DNA from: Phlegmacium glaucopus
Taxonomy: Eukaryota; Basidiomycota; Agaricomycetes; Agaricales; Cortinariaceae
Direction of reading: 5' to 3'
DNA length: 64,000 nt
Assembly (NCBI GenBank): GCA_015039465.1
Contig: MU130237.1
Coordinates: 186,001 to 250,000, forward strand
Shown: positions 25,264 to 36,770 of the stretch, piece by piece
Numbering within the stretch: the stretch's first letter is position 1
Layout: each line of letters begins with the position of its first letter
Position numbers and translations under genes: made by a program
The notes under the pieces: generated by a model
What the model was told of the DNA's origin: nothing
Database searches by the model: none
Seen by the model: the letters and a program-made list of their open reading frames with translations, nothing else

Positions 25264-26445
25264 TGGTGACATCACAGCGTTTGATGTGACAGTCACATTT
25301 CCACGCGCTTGATATTTGTTCCGGCAAATTATCATGCCAGCCGCCCCGAGCGTAGTTCGAATATTACCAGAAAGGGGGGGCTGGGGGGTTTCTGATTAGT
25401 TTTATCCATATGGCAAGACCCTGTAATCATGCAAACGCTTTAACACGGCCACTGACGGCCACGAACAAAGCGTCGTCGACCTAGTAGGGCCACTTGCCAC
25501 ATCCCTTATTCGTCTCACTAGTAGGCCGTTTGAGCCACCAATTTGAGCCACGAACAAAGCGTCGACTAGGGCCACATCAGTGCCACATCCCTTATTCGTC
25601 TTACTAGTACTCTCGGCCTCCCTTTATGCATTGTGTATATATCCCCATTGTTACATATTTCTCATTGTGAGCGCAGCGAGCATGTCTATAATTATTGGCT
25701 CTCGGCGCACATTTGAAGTGGCCCGGACAAACAAATACAAATTTTGAGCACTCAGTAAATGCCCTATATTGTTCCCCGTTCCCCTTGAAAATGTAGAATT
25801 AGACAGAAGACCCTAACTTTTACCAAGAAAAATTGGACAAGTTTTTTGCCGTTGTTGTACTTTTTGTTCCGCTGGAAAGTTCCCGATTATTCTAGTAGAG
25901 TACAGAAACTTGGCGGTCAACACATGCAACATCCTTTCGACGATTATACACGTAGATACTTCTAAAATTGTTCATAGATATGCATACCCAATACTACATG
26001 AACATCCGGGTCCAAAAAATGTGATGTACAATTGTCACGCGACTAGGATGGCGAAGCGAGCCTTGCCCCCCCGCAGAGTGCGCGCGGATACGTAATATAA
26101 ATACGCTGGAATTATATGGGCATACCTCAGTTGTTATGTTGGAATAAGAATACTATTATTTCGCGTTTGACCTCGGTGAGCTCGTGAGACAAACGGATGA
26201 GTAGGTAAAATAACAACTAGCTAGTACTATATATACTCAGAGAGATAAAATGGAGTAAACTAGGAAGAAAACAATAAGAGTACTTAAAATAGGAAGCTCA
26301 GCAATTGTGTATGCTCGCACAAGCTCCGGAATTTCAACATGGTTATAACACTGACTGAGGTAAGCCATTTTACATTTTCCACCTACCTGTTTACTTGCTG
26401 TAACTAGTGTGTATCGTCTCACATTATCTAGGTACAACTTCAACA
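25264..26445. mobile_element. ~1.18 kb insertion with short target duplication; candidate solo LTR or non-autonomous element
   Basis: Copy B of the duplication (28688-28695) shows the uninterrupted site GGTTCGAG. In copy A the same place reads GGTTT, then 1.18 kb of extra DNA, then GGTTT again (25260-25264 and 26446-26450), i.e. a 4-5 bp target-site duplication. With a 4-bp duplication the element begins TGGTGACATCA and ends CTTCAACA, the TG...CA ends usual for LTRs. It has no long open frame, contains TATA-like stretches (about 25634 and 26096) and an internal repeated segment. This fits a solo LTR; a DNA-transposon-derived element is possible. It ends about 10 bp from the stop codon of dioxygenase copy A, so it now supplies that gene's 3' region. 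Confidence 0.7.
25455..25610. repeat. Imperfect tandem repeat pair (~75 bp) inside the insertion
   Basis: Two adjacent segments share GCCACGAACAAAGCGTCG, AGGGCCAC, GCCACATCCCTTATTCGTC and ACTAGTA in the same order, the first from about 25458 and the second from about 25545. The spacing between shared blocks differs by a few bases. Such repeats are frequent in LTR U3 regions or in non-autonomous elements. Confidence 0.75.
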
Positions 26446-26459
26446 GGTTTGAGCCTGTA

Positions 26460-27862
26460 TCATGTATACGTCATGGCCAGACGGTCAACAATATATGCAC
26501 CAGCATTGATGGGAGGATATTTCGGTTTCTCTCCACAGTTTGGTAAACAAGAAACCTCGGTAGTAAAATTTGGATTGCAAAAGAAAGCAATCGATTGACG
26601 TGCAGGTATTAACTCCTCGCTTATATTCATTTTTTGGGTAGATGGTGCAACCACACGGTGAAGTGTCGACCGCAAGACATCGTTGCTCCAGCGTGCTAGC
26701 AAATCGCCAACGTTGACAACAATTGTGCTAGGCTAGTTTCAATGTGAGCAATTTATAATATAAATGAATGGACTTTTGATACATACGATAGGGTTAGCAG
26801 GTACAAATACTCCGGTGTGGGGATTCTGTACTTCTAAACCTCCAACAGAGTCTTGGAAGAGTAGGGTCAAGGTCCCATAGTCTTGTCAGAACTACGTCAA
26901 TGTTGTAGGAAGGTCACTGGAAGGAGATCGACGAACCGCTGTGTGCGCCCGCCCTTGCTTGGTCGTCATTTTGTAAAAGATTGTTCTTGACGGGTGGGTA
27001 GGACAACAGTCGCAGATTGTGACATTTCTCGTTGATCTTACCGTCGAAGAAGTTTTCCTCGAGGTCAAGGCCAATTGCAATTGAACGCATAACATCCATG
27101 TGAAGGCTATGACATATCTATTGCATAAAAAGGGTTATTCTCATATCCCTCATTTGATACTCATCATGACGCCTACTTCATAGAATTCCAACATTGTCTT
27201 TTTGAATAAAGGAGCTTCATTTTCTGGTGGCCACTGATTTTTCCATTCAGCATCCCAGTCTCTCCCTATTTCCATCGTTTCTTTGAAATCTGGGGCCTTT
27301 TCTCGAAGGGCTGCTATTTCTTCGGGGTCTGTAGATTGGGTGCCACGCTCCCGGCCGATTTCAACATAGCCTCGATTTGCACGAGGATCCTCCCATTTCA
27401 GTCTTTGCTATAACATAGGTGGATCGTAAGCGACAAGCAAGAACGTGTTGGTTATAGCACTCACCTTAGTATCTGGTGGGAGGCTGAAAAATGCCGCGCT
27501 CTACACATCAGGTCAATTTAAGGTCCAGTAACTGAGTGATGAGGCCTCAGTAGCTCTGTACCTTTTCGAACGTCTTCTGGATTGTAGCTGGTGAGCTGCC
27601 TTAGTAACCTTCGCGTATTGAAACCGTGACCTTGCTACAAACCTGAGGGTATTCCATGACCAGACAGGTATACAAAACCGCTTGCTTTGAACGCAGAGAC
27701 TATATCTGTTGCAACTTTCCGTTTTCTTTCTAACGAGGTCGCCTCTCGAAACCCAGAAAAGTCGACAATAGGGATAGAAAACGAGCCATTTGACACAGAA
27801 CTAACAAATCGATGTTTCAACCATATTGGGCGTACGAACACGTTTAGCCTGTAGGACATCAT
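26460..27862 (-). CDS. 2-oxoglutarate/Fe(II)-dependent dioxygenase, copy A (isopenicillin N synthase-like)
   Basis: Non-haem iron oxygenase of the IPNS/2OG family; fungal members hydroxylate or desaturate small metabolites. The start ATG-ATG codes MMSYRLNVFVRPIWL, possibly a mitochondrial-type leader. The N-terminal domain has SFSIPIVDFSGFREATS and VSAFKASGFVYLSGHGIP, then FEK/SAAFFSLPPDTK, QRLKWEDPRANRGYVEIGRE and NLRLLSYPPV. The iron facial triad is visible as AHSDYG (His and Asp, across an intron) and TLHRVV (distal His); ARQSIAFF supplies the RxS that binds the 2OG carboxylate. The protein ends PPINAGAYIVDRLAMTYT. About seven short introns, all splicing in phase, so the gene looks intact. 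It is a near-identical neighbour of copy B. A ~1.18 kb insertion lies immediately behind the stop. Substrate unknown. Confidence 0.88.
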
Positions 27863-27951
27863 ACTTGTAACTTCAATCGAAGGACCATGCAACTTGCAGC
27901 ACAGACGCGCGGAGAACTGAGTAAATCATATATTTGCGTGCGTGAGAAATC

Positions 27952-28492
27952 AAGAAGAAAAAGAAGCAATCTACACGACTTCGAGAAGATCTGGGCTGGT
28001 ACTCTTCCTCTGACATCTGTTGTCCATCCTATCTATCATATCCGGAATGTGACGATAGAGATCGCGTCGATATCACCAACAAAATTATGGTGCAGTTGCC
28101 ATTGCTGTTGTATGCGACCTGGACGAGGAGGGCTTGGCTCTTGCCTTGTTTCCAGGAATATAGTCTCTAAATCGAGGTATAAGCTCCTGTGCAAAGCTAT
28201 AGCCAGGCGTCTGTTCAAAAATAAAACCTAAGCGGACATCGCTCTTGATACAAGTCAATACGATAAATGAGCCAATGGGCTTGAAGAGGATGAAAAAAGA
28301 AAGACCAAAGCTCAGCGCTCAACCCAGACTCGGAGAATCAACAAGGAAAAGCTGCTGATGTAGCTCGTGGTACGATAATCAAGCAGTGGTACCATTGGTA
28401 TGTCAAATATATGGTTTGTGACGGAGAATGACGACGACTTCAAAAGAGTACAAAAGATTTTTGTCCAGAGTTCCAAAGAAGCCCCTGCATGG
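27952..28492. other. Spacer between duplicated dioxygenase blocks
   Basis: Unique spacer of about 540 bp separating the two copies. A plus-strand frame (27887-28231) overlaps the 5' end of copy A and is not family-like. Nothing else recognised. Confidence 0.5.
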
Positions 28493-30209
28493 TCCTCCAA
28501 GTGGGACAACAACAAGTAAATATGATGTCGAAGATTCAAGTGACAACGAGGACTTTCTCTTCTAGTATTCCTTCTGCAACGTGTTGTAATTCTATTCCGG
28601 AAACTATACCCTTCTGAAACATATATACATATGATTAATAAAAGTTGTTGCGATCCAGCGTCACTGACAAGCTCAGGCCGAGTAGATGGTTCGAGTATCA
28701 TGTATATGTCACGGCTAGACGGCCAACGATATATGCGCCAGCATTGATGGGAGGATATTTCGGTTTCTCTCCACAGTTTGGTAAACAAGAAACCTCGGTA
28801 GTAAAATTTGGATTGCAAAAGAAAGCAATCGATTGACGTGCAGGTATTAACTCCTCGGTTACGTTGATTTTTTGGGTAGAAGGTGCAACCACGCGGTGAA
28901 GTGTCGACCGCAAGACATCGTTGCTCCAGCGTGCTAGCAAATCGCCAACATTGACAATGATTGTACTAGGCTAGTTTCAATGTGAGCAATTTATAATATA
29001 AATGAACGGACTTTTGATACATACGATAGGGTTGGCAGGTACAAATACTCCGGTGTGGGGATTCTGTACTTCTAAACCTCCAACAGAGTCTTGGAAGAGT
29101 AGGGTCAAAGTCCCATAGTCTTGTCAAACCTACATCAGTGTTGTAGGAAGGTCACTGGAAGGGGATCGACGAACCGCTGTGTGCGCCCGCCCTTGCTTGG
29201 CCGTCATTTTGTAAAAGATTGTTCTTGACGGGTGGGTAGGACAACAGTCGCAGATTGTGACATTTCTCGTTGATCTTACTGTCAAAGAAGTTTTCCTCGA
29301 GGTCAAGGCCAATTGCAATTGAACGCATAACATCCATGTGAAGGCTATGACATATCTATTGCATAAAAAAAAGAGTTATTCTCATATCCCTCGCTGGATA
29401 CTTATCATGACGCCTACTTCATAGAATTCCAACATTGTCTTTTTGAATAAAGGAGCTTCATTTTCTGGTGGCCACTGATTTTTCCATTCAGCATCCCAGT
29501 CTCTCCCCATTTCCATCGTTTCCTTGAAATCCGGAGCCTTTTCTCGAAGGGCTGCTATTTCTTCGGGGTCTGCAGATTGGGTGACACGCTCCCGGCCGAT
29601 TTCAACATAGCCTCGATTTGCACGAGGATCCTCCCACTTCAGTCTTTGCTATAACATAGGTGGATCGTAAGCAACAAGCAAGAACGTGCTGGTTATATAG
29701 TACTCACCTTAGTATCTGATGGGAGGCTAAAAAATGCCGCGCTCTACACATCAGGTCAATTTTAAGGCCCAGTAACTGAGTCATTGTAGCTCTGTACCTT
29801 TTCGAACGTCTTCTGGATTGTAGCTGGTGAGTTGCTTTAGTAACCTTCGCATGTGTTCAATTGAAGCCGTGACTTTGCTACAAACCTGAGGTTATTCCAT
29901 GACCAGACAGGTATACAAAACCGCTGTCTTTGAACGCAGAGACTATTTCTGTTGCAACTTTCCGTTTTCTTTCTAACGACGTCGCTTCTCGAAACCCAGA
30001 AAAGTCGACAATAGGGATAGAAAACGAGCCATTTGACACAGAACTAACAAATCGATGTTTCAGCCATATTGGGCGTACGAACACGTTTAGCCTGTAGGAC
30101 ATCATACTTGTAACTTCAATCGAAGGGCTATGCAATTTGCAAGATACAGCACAGACGCACAGAGAACTGAGCAAGTCATATAGTGCGGGCTTGAGTGCGT
30201 GAGAAATCG
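28493..30209. repeat. Direct duplication, copy B (uninterrupted)
   Basis: Same unit as 25069-27951 but without the ~1.18 kb insertion, so it preserves the empty insertion site at 28688-28695. It shares the ~190-bp 3' flank, the full dioxygenase gene and about 100 bp upstream. Confidence 0.92.
28698..30105 (-). CDS. 2-oxoglutarate/Fe(II)-dependent dioxygenase, copy B (isopenicillin N synthase-like)
   Basis: Tandem paralogue of copy A with the same exon structure, the same HxD...H iron ligands (AHSDYG, TLHRVV), the RxS motif (ARQSIAFF) and the same terminus (NAGAYIVGRLAVTYT). Differences seen are few: FKDSGFVYLSGHGIT versus FKASGFVYLSGHGIP, SDTK versus PDTK, INVTEE versus MNISEE near the C-terminus, and small intron indels. 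Splice sites remain GT-AG and in phase, so both copies appear functional. Start is chosen at the same ATG-ATG pair as copy A. The pair probably arose by unequal exchange, before the insertion into copy A. Confidence 0.88.
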
Positions 30210-30587
30210 CCTACTCGTGATGTACACGCACTCGGCCTAGCACTGTACCGGAAAGACAGCGAATTTAATAATAAAGACATGGTGGTGTGCGCGCGACCAT
30301 AACTTTTGTTCACTTAAAGTTCGAACAACTCAATTCTCCCAACCAAAATTTTACCTCAATGACCTCCCCCTCCAAGAAACCCATCCCCAGGCATATCTCT
30401 TCCCGATTCTATGTTTACACCAGCACCTTGACACAATGTAATTGATAGCCTACCTCCTTCTCACTCCTTCCATGGCTCAAATTCAAGTCATTCCAAAGAT
30501 AATGGGTTGGTCGCCTTCTGGTGTATTGTGTAGCACAGGCTCATTACCTACGTAGATCGGGTGGTCGAACGTACCATATTCCAAACT
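30210..30587. other. Intergenic region upstream of the two-repeat membrane protein
   Basis: No gene supported. This lies between the divergent dioxygenase copy B and the plus-strand membrane protein. A leading exon of the latter may lie here, but no in-phase ATG with a donor was clear. Confidence 0.35.
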
Positions 30588-31701
30588 ATGCAACAAGGTT
30601 TGTCCTCTGCATTGCAGTTCCATCGTGCCACACGCCCCCCGAGGTTGAAAATAAGCGCCAGTTACGCAAACGAGAGATCGAGCGTGATCTCGGTGTCGTT
30701 TGATGAAGACAAAAGAACGCCTAAAGCAGTCATAACAATTGTTATCATTTTTCTCCTGTTCACAGCTATCCCGGTATCCTTGATGGCCTGCAAGACTCCG
30801 AGGTATACGGCAGAAATACCGAGGAGTGTCGAGGGGTCGACATCGACGTCTAACCTTCATAGCTGGTCAACAGAGCAAGTCAATTCGGTAAGAGAAGACA
30901 ACCCCAGACAGCTAGATTTTTTATGCTAAGTCGATACGGTAGGAGAAAGGTGCCTTTAATCCCAGAAGGAATGTCGAAAGCGTTCAATCAGAAGATGAAT
31001 CAAGACAAGGAGACAAATCGACCCAGAACTTATACTGGGTCAAGCCGCAGCCAGTCGAACACTGTGTCGGCTTTGGAATGAGGGAGTACACTGCTCGATT
31101 ATGGAACTTACCACTGTTCGCAGATTGGACAGAAGTCTGCAATAACACTAAGGCTAAGATTCATGGGGTCAGTCTAAAGCCATCATATTGTGAAAACAAA
31201 GTAAGAATCAGGAAAAGTGACTGGCCAACGCATCTAACTTTCCGAAAGTGGCCATTTGGGGGCGTTGTGGGACACTGGGTGGTAGATTTCAACGAGGAAG
31301 ACTGCACCCCGCATTGGGGAAAGTTTGTGGACAAGGTACAACGTTTCAAAGACAGGGTCGTAAACCAGCTAACTGATGATTTCTCCCTTACGTCAGGGAT
31401 GCCTATTAAAGGGATCAAAAACACGAGTAGGAGCCAAAAGACCTCGAGGCAGAACGTCATCCACTAATGTTTATTTCCAGCGTTTCCAATCTCGTCTTTG
31501 GAAGATCAAACACCGGCAAGATTGGAGGATAATGTGTGAGAATGCCCCTGCGAACCATCAGAGTCTGAAAAACGCGACACCCAAGCTATGCGATGATCAT
31601 GTAAGTATCGAGTAAGTCGTTGCTTCGGTGTATAATGACCCACCCACTAGGGAATATGGGGTATTTATGGCACCTGGGAAGTAAATGACCCTAACTGTTG
31701 A
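30588..31701 (+). CDS. Type II membrane protein with two Cys/Trp repeats, unknown function
   Basis: Unknown function. One membrane segment (AVITIVIIFLLFTAIPVSLM, about residues 45-65) follows a cytosolic N-terminus; the rest should be lumenal or extracellular. After splicing the ectodomain has two related units. Unit 1: REYTARLWNLP..DWTEVC..., PSYCENK, then GVVGHWVVDFNEEDC. Unit 2: RRFQSRLWKIK..DWRIMC..., PKLCDDH, then GIWGIYGTWEVNDPNC and stop. Shared positions are ARLW/SRLW, DWxxxC, a second Cys, GxxGxW.V and a terminal Cys, so two disulfides per unit are likely. Introns run GTAAGA...GAAAG, GTACAA...GTCAG, GTAGGA...TCCAG and GTAAGT...ACTAG. I recall similar two-unit proteins as unannotated mushroom families but know no function. 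The start is the first in-frame ATG; a further 5' exon is possible. Confidence 0.72.
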
Positions 31702-31790
31702 AAACGATTGTATGCCGTAATTATTGTTAAATCGAAGTGTAATTCCTGTATATCTCAACAGATGCATTAAGTATGACAGGTCGCAGACAA

Positions 31791-34203
31791 TCAATTAGGG
31801 ATGGCAGTCGGGGATCGTAGGCGACGAAATACAGACATCAGAGTCTTTCCACCGTCCGGACCCCACCTAAAAATGTGAATTAAACTGTGGTCGTATTAGA
31901 AATAAACGCAAACTTACTCTCCTGCAGCAACCTCTTTGCAACAGTGTTCGAACTCCCCTGACAGAGAGACCTCGTCCCATCTATCTACTACGAAGTCCTG
32001 GACAACATCAACACAAGCTTAATATTGAGAGAAATACGGCACATCCACAGACCTCTATCAAAGTATGTAATTCCTCCCACACCGAGGTGGCAAGGAGAAG
32101 GGCAAAGCTCGACTGAGGTGTTATTGTTGACATTATGTGTTCAAGCGAAAGAGAAGCGAGATTAGGCATAGCATATCGATGGGCAACCTGATACATTGAC
32201 AAAGCAGAAGCGGGTCCAGGGGTGGGCGTTGGGTGAGGATGAGGGTCAGAAGTAGAGGACGTGTTTCCAGGATGCCTAGTAGAACGGGGAGAGACAGGAT
32301 AGTGTGTTGCTGCTGGAAAATTGTTCAACTGCGTCGCAATGGAGATGTGCTTTGCCCTTGGAATATTGGATGATGACCCGCTGATGCTCATTGTAACGGG
32401 ATTAGAAGAGGCTGAAGGCGCAGCCCGACGGGATGAGGCTGGATTGGCCTGGCGTGGGGTACTAGAGCTAGCGTTGATTGTGGATTTAGAAGGGCTAGCT
32501 CTAGTTCCTGTGCTAGCGACATTTGGAGAGACTCTCGAGACACTATTTTGATGGTACACATCTGAGTTACTCGTAGATCGGCTCATAGTACTGCTAACAG
32601 GCAGGCTATCGGCGCTGGTCGCGCTTCTTGCATCTGTACCACCATCTTCACTTCCTCCCTTATGAAAGGTTTTCCAATCCCATTCGCCTTGTTGTCCATT
32701 GAGCCATTTGGCGCTCCAACCTGCGCCAACGCCTTCTACAGCTGCTCGGGGGTCCTCATTCTGCTTGAAAAGTAGCCAATTCGTGTAGCAATACTTCAAG
32801 AGCCAATATATTGTTTCAAAATCGGCATCTTCGACAACGATTGTATAGAGTTTCCGCTCCGCGGTAGATATTGCAGAATTTTCGGCAAAGGACGAGGCAA
32901 GCATCGTGGTGAAGTATTCGGACCTTCCAGTCAAGATATCAGAGTGAGCATAGATTATCCTTTTGCGGGCAGTTGTGTAAGAACCAAATGGCGAAACGGA
33001 ACCAGATAATGAGACAGTAGACTGGTTTGATGGATTCGAGCCAGGTCCGGACGATGCTTCATTGTTCAATCGTCGTTCCAGACACACGAAGCGCACATCA
33101 CCCGTGTCTAGGAGACCAGATATAAGCCATTTAGGATTCAACCCGCCATTAAGAACTCAACTGGGATTATCCAATGAAGATTCTAATCCGTCAAGAAGAT
33201 CACGGGGTACATAATATGCTGAAGGTTGTTGAGGAATAAAAGGCCCTACAGGACAGTGAATCTGCACGCAGACGACTAGAGAATCTGTGTCCTGAATCCT
33301 AGGGTTTTCAAGCAGGGCGCTCAAAGCGGGTAAAGGGCACTCTGTTCAAGAACCAACGTTAAAAGATAATTCTTATGATAGATGCAATTAGCTACCCCAG
33401 ACTTCACTTTCGCGTCGAAAGACCCAATCATTTTGCCAAAATTCCCAGATCCATTCGGGACGTGCACCTCGTTCGCCAGCACGATCATCTTGACATTTGA
33501 TTGCGGCCATCATAGAAGCGCATGTCTCATAATCTCCTTGAGGAAAATCTAGCATCAAAGAAGTAATATAAATTGATAAGGTAGTTGGAGAAGAAGATTG
33601 GGTGCCGTCAGCAAGCGGTGTAGGAGCTAACAATTTTATGAGCAAACTCCAAACTACCAAACTATGGAAACTGACCAATCTCTAGCTTGAATTTGTTGTC
33701 TCCAAGCATAGGGGATTGTTTAAGTATTTCGAAATTGCCGTGCTCAGCGGGAGCCTGATTATCGTCTTGATGTGATGAAGTTTCTACACCTTCAACAAAA
33801 TCTCTCAGTTTGTGAACATCACGAACATCCCATTCAAATCCCTGACAATTATTTAAATGAGACTCGTGAATTAAAACTTAAAGGATAATTGTACCATGAA
33901 TGTCCATTGCCTTGTTGACTCCCCTGACGAGGATCCCATTGTAGAACGCAGAGGTTTTGAAGTTGAATTGTTTCTTCCCGGATTAGTTCCAATATACCCG
34001 CTTTGAGAGCTGTTCGAAGTGACGGATGCTTTCGGATCCCAACCGCTCTGCAAGTTGGATCCTAGAACGGGACCCGAGAAATGGGGAGAGCTTTGTGAAC
34101 TTCTTTGACTGTATGTACGCGCTGCCCAAGGCCAGTCAGGTCTAGCAATAGGTTGCAATCGCCCTGTAGAAGGAGTTGGGGGAGGACGAAGGTGGTCTGA
34201 CAT
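31791..34203 (-). CDS. MATH-like / BTB domain protein
   Basis: The N-terminus (34203 down) is a disordered Pro/Ser-rich segment (MSDHLRPPPTPSTGRLQPIA). A MATH-like beta-sandwich region follows: QWTFM, GFEWDVRDVHKLRDFV, FEILKQSPMLGDNKFKLEI, TTLSIYITSLMLDFP, and PEWIWEFWQNDWVFRRESEV. After a linker comes a BTB/POZ core: GDVRFVCLERR, then IIYAHSDILTGRSEYFTTML and YTIVVEDADFETIYWLLKYC. A ~150-residue Ser/Thr/Pro-rich insertion splits the BTB from its last part MYQVAHRYAMPNLASLSLEH, and the C-terminus ends RRLRSPTAIPN after an in-phase intron at about 31865-31920. MATH-BTB proteins are substrate adaptors of CUL3 ubiquitin ligases, a role inferred from the family. The convergent neighbour's stop is 89 bp away. 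Confidence 0.82.
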
Positions 34204-34498
34204 GGAGTTAACGAATGATTTGTTTCATTTGAATCATTTCGCTTAAGGGTATTGACTTATGTAATTGTGCACTAACAAAGGCTTATGAAATTTGAAAAGC
34301 ATGATATTCGGCGTTCAGGATTTGGACGTGCTGTATATAATACATTTACATTCACCAGAATTATGATGATTGTTCAGTCACCACACGTCGATGTCCATTT
34401 ACGGATAAGAAACGACTAGTCTCCGGATACAACTCAAGGCCCTCCAGGCCTCCATACCCAACTTGAAGATGCCAACCTGAAGCACGAGTCGAACTGAC

Positions 34499-36661
34499 CT
34501 AATAAGTCTCCCAATGAATGTCTGGAAGAACTTGGCGCATCACTTGATACAGTCCTTAACACTTTTCAGAGGACAATCGAAGGAAAGAACTTACGGAGCC
34601 AATGATGGTTACCTTGTTTTTCTTGCAATGCGCCTAGAGGATTGCGGTGATCTGTCAGGATATGTTGATCGTCTCCTAGAGCAGACCTAATAGTGTCAAG
34701 ATTAATCTCCCGCATATCTAAGGACTCCAGGACGTGGCGGCGCAATGGGGAACCCAGCCAGTCCGATTTACGAGTCTCCCGAAATGACAGGGGTACAGGT
34801 GATTGAGTGCAAAATAAGACCTAAAATATCGAACTTTGTTAGATGCTATTCGTGCGCTGTAAGCAAATCAGAAAAGACGCACCATGTTGATGAACTCCGT
34901 GTCATATTTGTCGTCGGTAAATGCATCAAACATGTCATGAAATCCTCGACAGCGGGAGAAACTTCGCTCAAGTGTGCTGACAATTAATTTCGATGATTCC
35001 GACCTGAGTATGCCTGCAATATTCTGTTCATGAGGAATCAGCGCGTAATCATGGGATGGATGAATCGAATGGTCGCTTACGACGACAAGTAGACCATCTG
35101 GCTGCATGACTGCCTTCAAGTCACTCCAGAACTCCAAGGTATAAATGTGTTCGGGTACTCCTCCTCCTGAAAAACAGTCATGCACAACGATATCAAACAG
35201 AATTTCATTGTTTCCAGCATCAACCTTCGCTCGTTTTTGGGCAACCCACTCTCGTGCGTCTTCTAAGAAGATGTTTGCTGGATCCGGAAGGCCGAAGTAC
35301 GTTCGTGCTGCCTTGTATACGGCAGGATCAATCTCTACAATCGTTGTTGAAATATTATGTCGCATGAAAGCAGTGGTCGAAATGCCAGCACCGAGTCCAC
35401 TTTGGTAGGGTATCAAAATTGACAGGAGAAGACTCATTGGAGGCGGTATGAACTCACATAATCAATGCATTTCGCCATTCCTCCTTTTTGCCGGTCGTGG
35501 TACTATTGACGAGACGAACTGCCTCTTGTAAAACAAAAGCACTATAGATCGAGTCACCTAATAGAACACCAAATGAGTCTGAAATGGGTGGTTCATCGTC
35601 TAAAACCCGGACGTTGTTGTGGGTCCAGACCCCTCCAAGTAAGGAATGGGATGCGCGTAGATATCTCATAGAATGCACTTCCTGGTCATTTCCACCATTG
35701 TAGTTCGGAGGCGGCAGCCATTGTCCAACCGTTATGAGTCCAGTTATAGATTGCTCCGCTGATAATATTTGGAAGGGGGATGTGGGATGCGTGAACGTAT
35801 GGCTTAAAGGATGAGGCAGGATAGGATTGGAAAAATAAGAATGTGCACTCCACCAGACTGCAGCGAAAGCAACTAGAAGGGTCGCTTTATGCACAGCGTA
35901 CCAAGAATTCATCTGCTGGGGTTTCATCTTTTTGGAAGATGAGGTTATAATCGAAGGCTTCCCCAATGACAGGGATGATATCCATAAGCTGTAAAAGAAT
36001 CCAGCTAGAGTAAGATACTTGAACAGCGTCAACGTAGAACCGAGTGAGAGAGAATGTGTACTACTCACAATCTGACTATCCGAAATGTTATAGAAGATAT
36101 TTCCTGCCCACAGACGCCGAGCTAAAGTCACTGCAACAGCGAAGGATATTCCACCTCGGGTAATGCGCACAATGATAGGGGCTCTCTTAGTGACATGTGC
36201 ATTACTGGAGGCTTTCGCCTGCGATGTTCTTTATTAGCAGACCATCTCGATGTTGTACAAACCAAGCTTACGTCTAAATCCTCTATTTCAGCCACAAACG
36301 TCGTCAAAACAAACGCCAGGGGTCCCAGAACCGTGGTATGCGTAAATGCAGGGCCCCAGATCGGATCCTTCCATCTTGAGGACCATACTGCTATCCAATA
36401 TGTCGCGTTAGGTGCGAGAGTAAGGGAAAGAGCTGCATAGAGCGAATTTCGTCGCAACGATATCTTGAACGGATGAACAGACGAAGCGAGGATAGCCGCA
36501 AATGCTATTTTATAAAGCAAGTAAGAGGTTGGCTGGGAACCATAGAGTGGAATGAGCTCTCGCTGGTGGACGAAGATGACCAGCGAAAAGGGAAGAATGG
36601 CACATGCAACCACCCTGAGTGCATCGAGTCCCAGTGACTTATTACTACCAAGCGTCGGCAT
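34499..36661 (-). CDS. Multi-pass membrane protein fused to a spermidine-synthase-like methyltransferase domain
   Basis: The N-terminal half is hydrophobic with several membrane segments: LRVVACAILPFSLVIFV, YLLYKIAFAAILASSV, TVLGPLAFVLTTFVAE, GISFAVAVTLARRLW, LFKYLTLAGFFYSLWI, ATLLVAFAAVWWSAH. The C-terminal half is a Rossmann fold like spermidine synthase: MRYLRASHSLLGGVW, GLGAGISTTAFMRHNISTTI, VEIDPAVYKAARTYFG, FLEDAREWV, and FDIVVHDCFSGGGVPEHIY. The aminopropyltransferase pocket motif is not the canonical one (HDCFSGG in place of DSxDP), so polyamine synthesis is doubtful. It is more likely a membrane methyltransferase or a transferase of unknown substrate. Introns splice in phase to a terminus RQVLPDIHWETY. 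The ATG at 36661 is preferred over a GTG further upstream. Confidence 0.78.
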
Positions 36662-36770
36662 TACGGTAAGTCCAACCTCAACCAAAGAGTTGTACGAGGA
36701 TGCCACTCAGTTGTCAGGACTCAGTATGACCACATTGGTGCACAATTCAAGTCAATTACAAAATGATACA

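Larger units (their letters stand above)
25069..27951. repeat. Direct duplication, copy A (interrupted by a ~1.18 kb insertion)
   Basis: Copy A begins near CCTCCAAGTGGGA (about 25069) and ends near GTGCGTGAGAAATC (about 27951). It matches 28493-30209 almost base for base through a ~190-bp flank and the whole dioxygenase gene, with scattered substitutions and small indels, except for the extra 25264-26445 segment absent from copy B. Confidence 0.92.

Noticed and set aside
27887..28231. Plus-strand 114-codon frame between the dioxygenase copies
   Set aside because: Not preserved in the corresponding flank of copy B and without similarity to any family.
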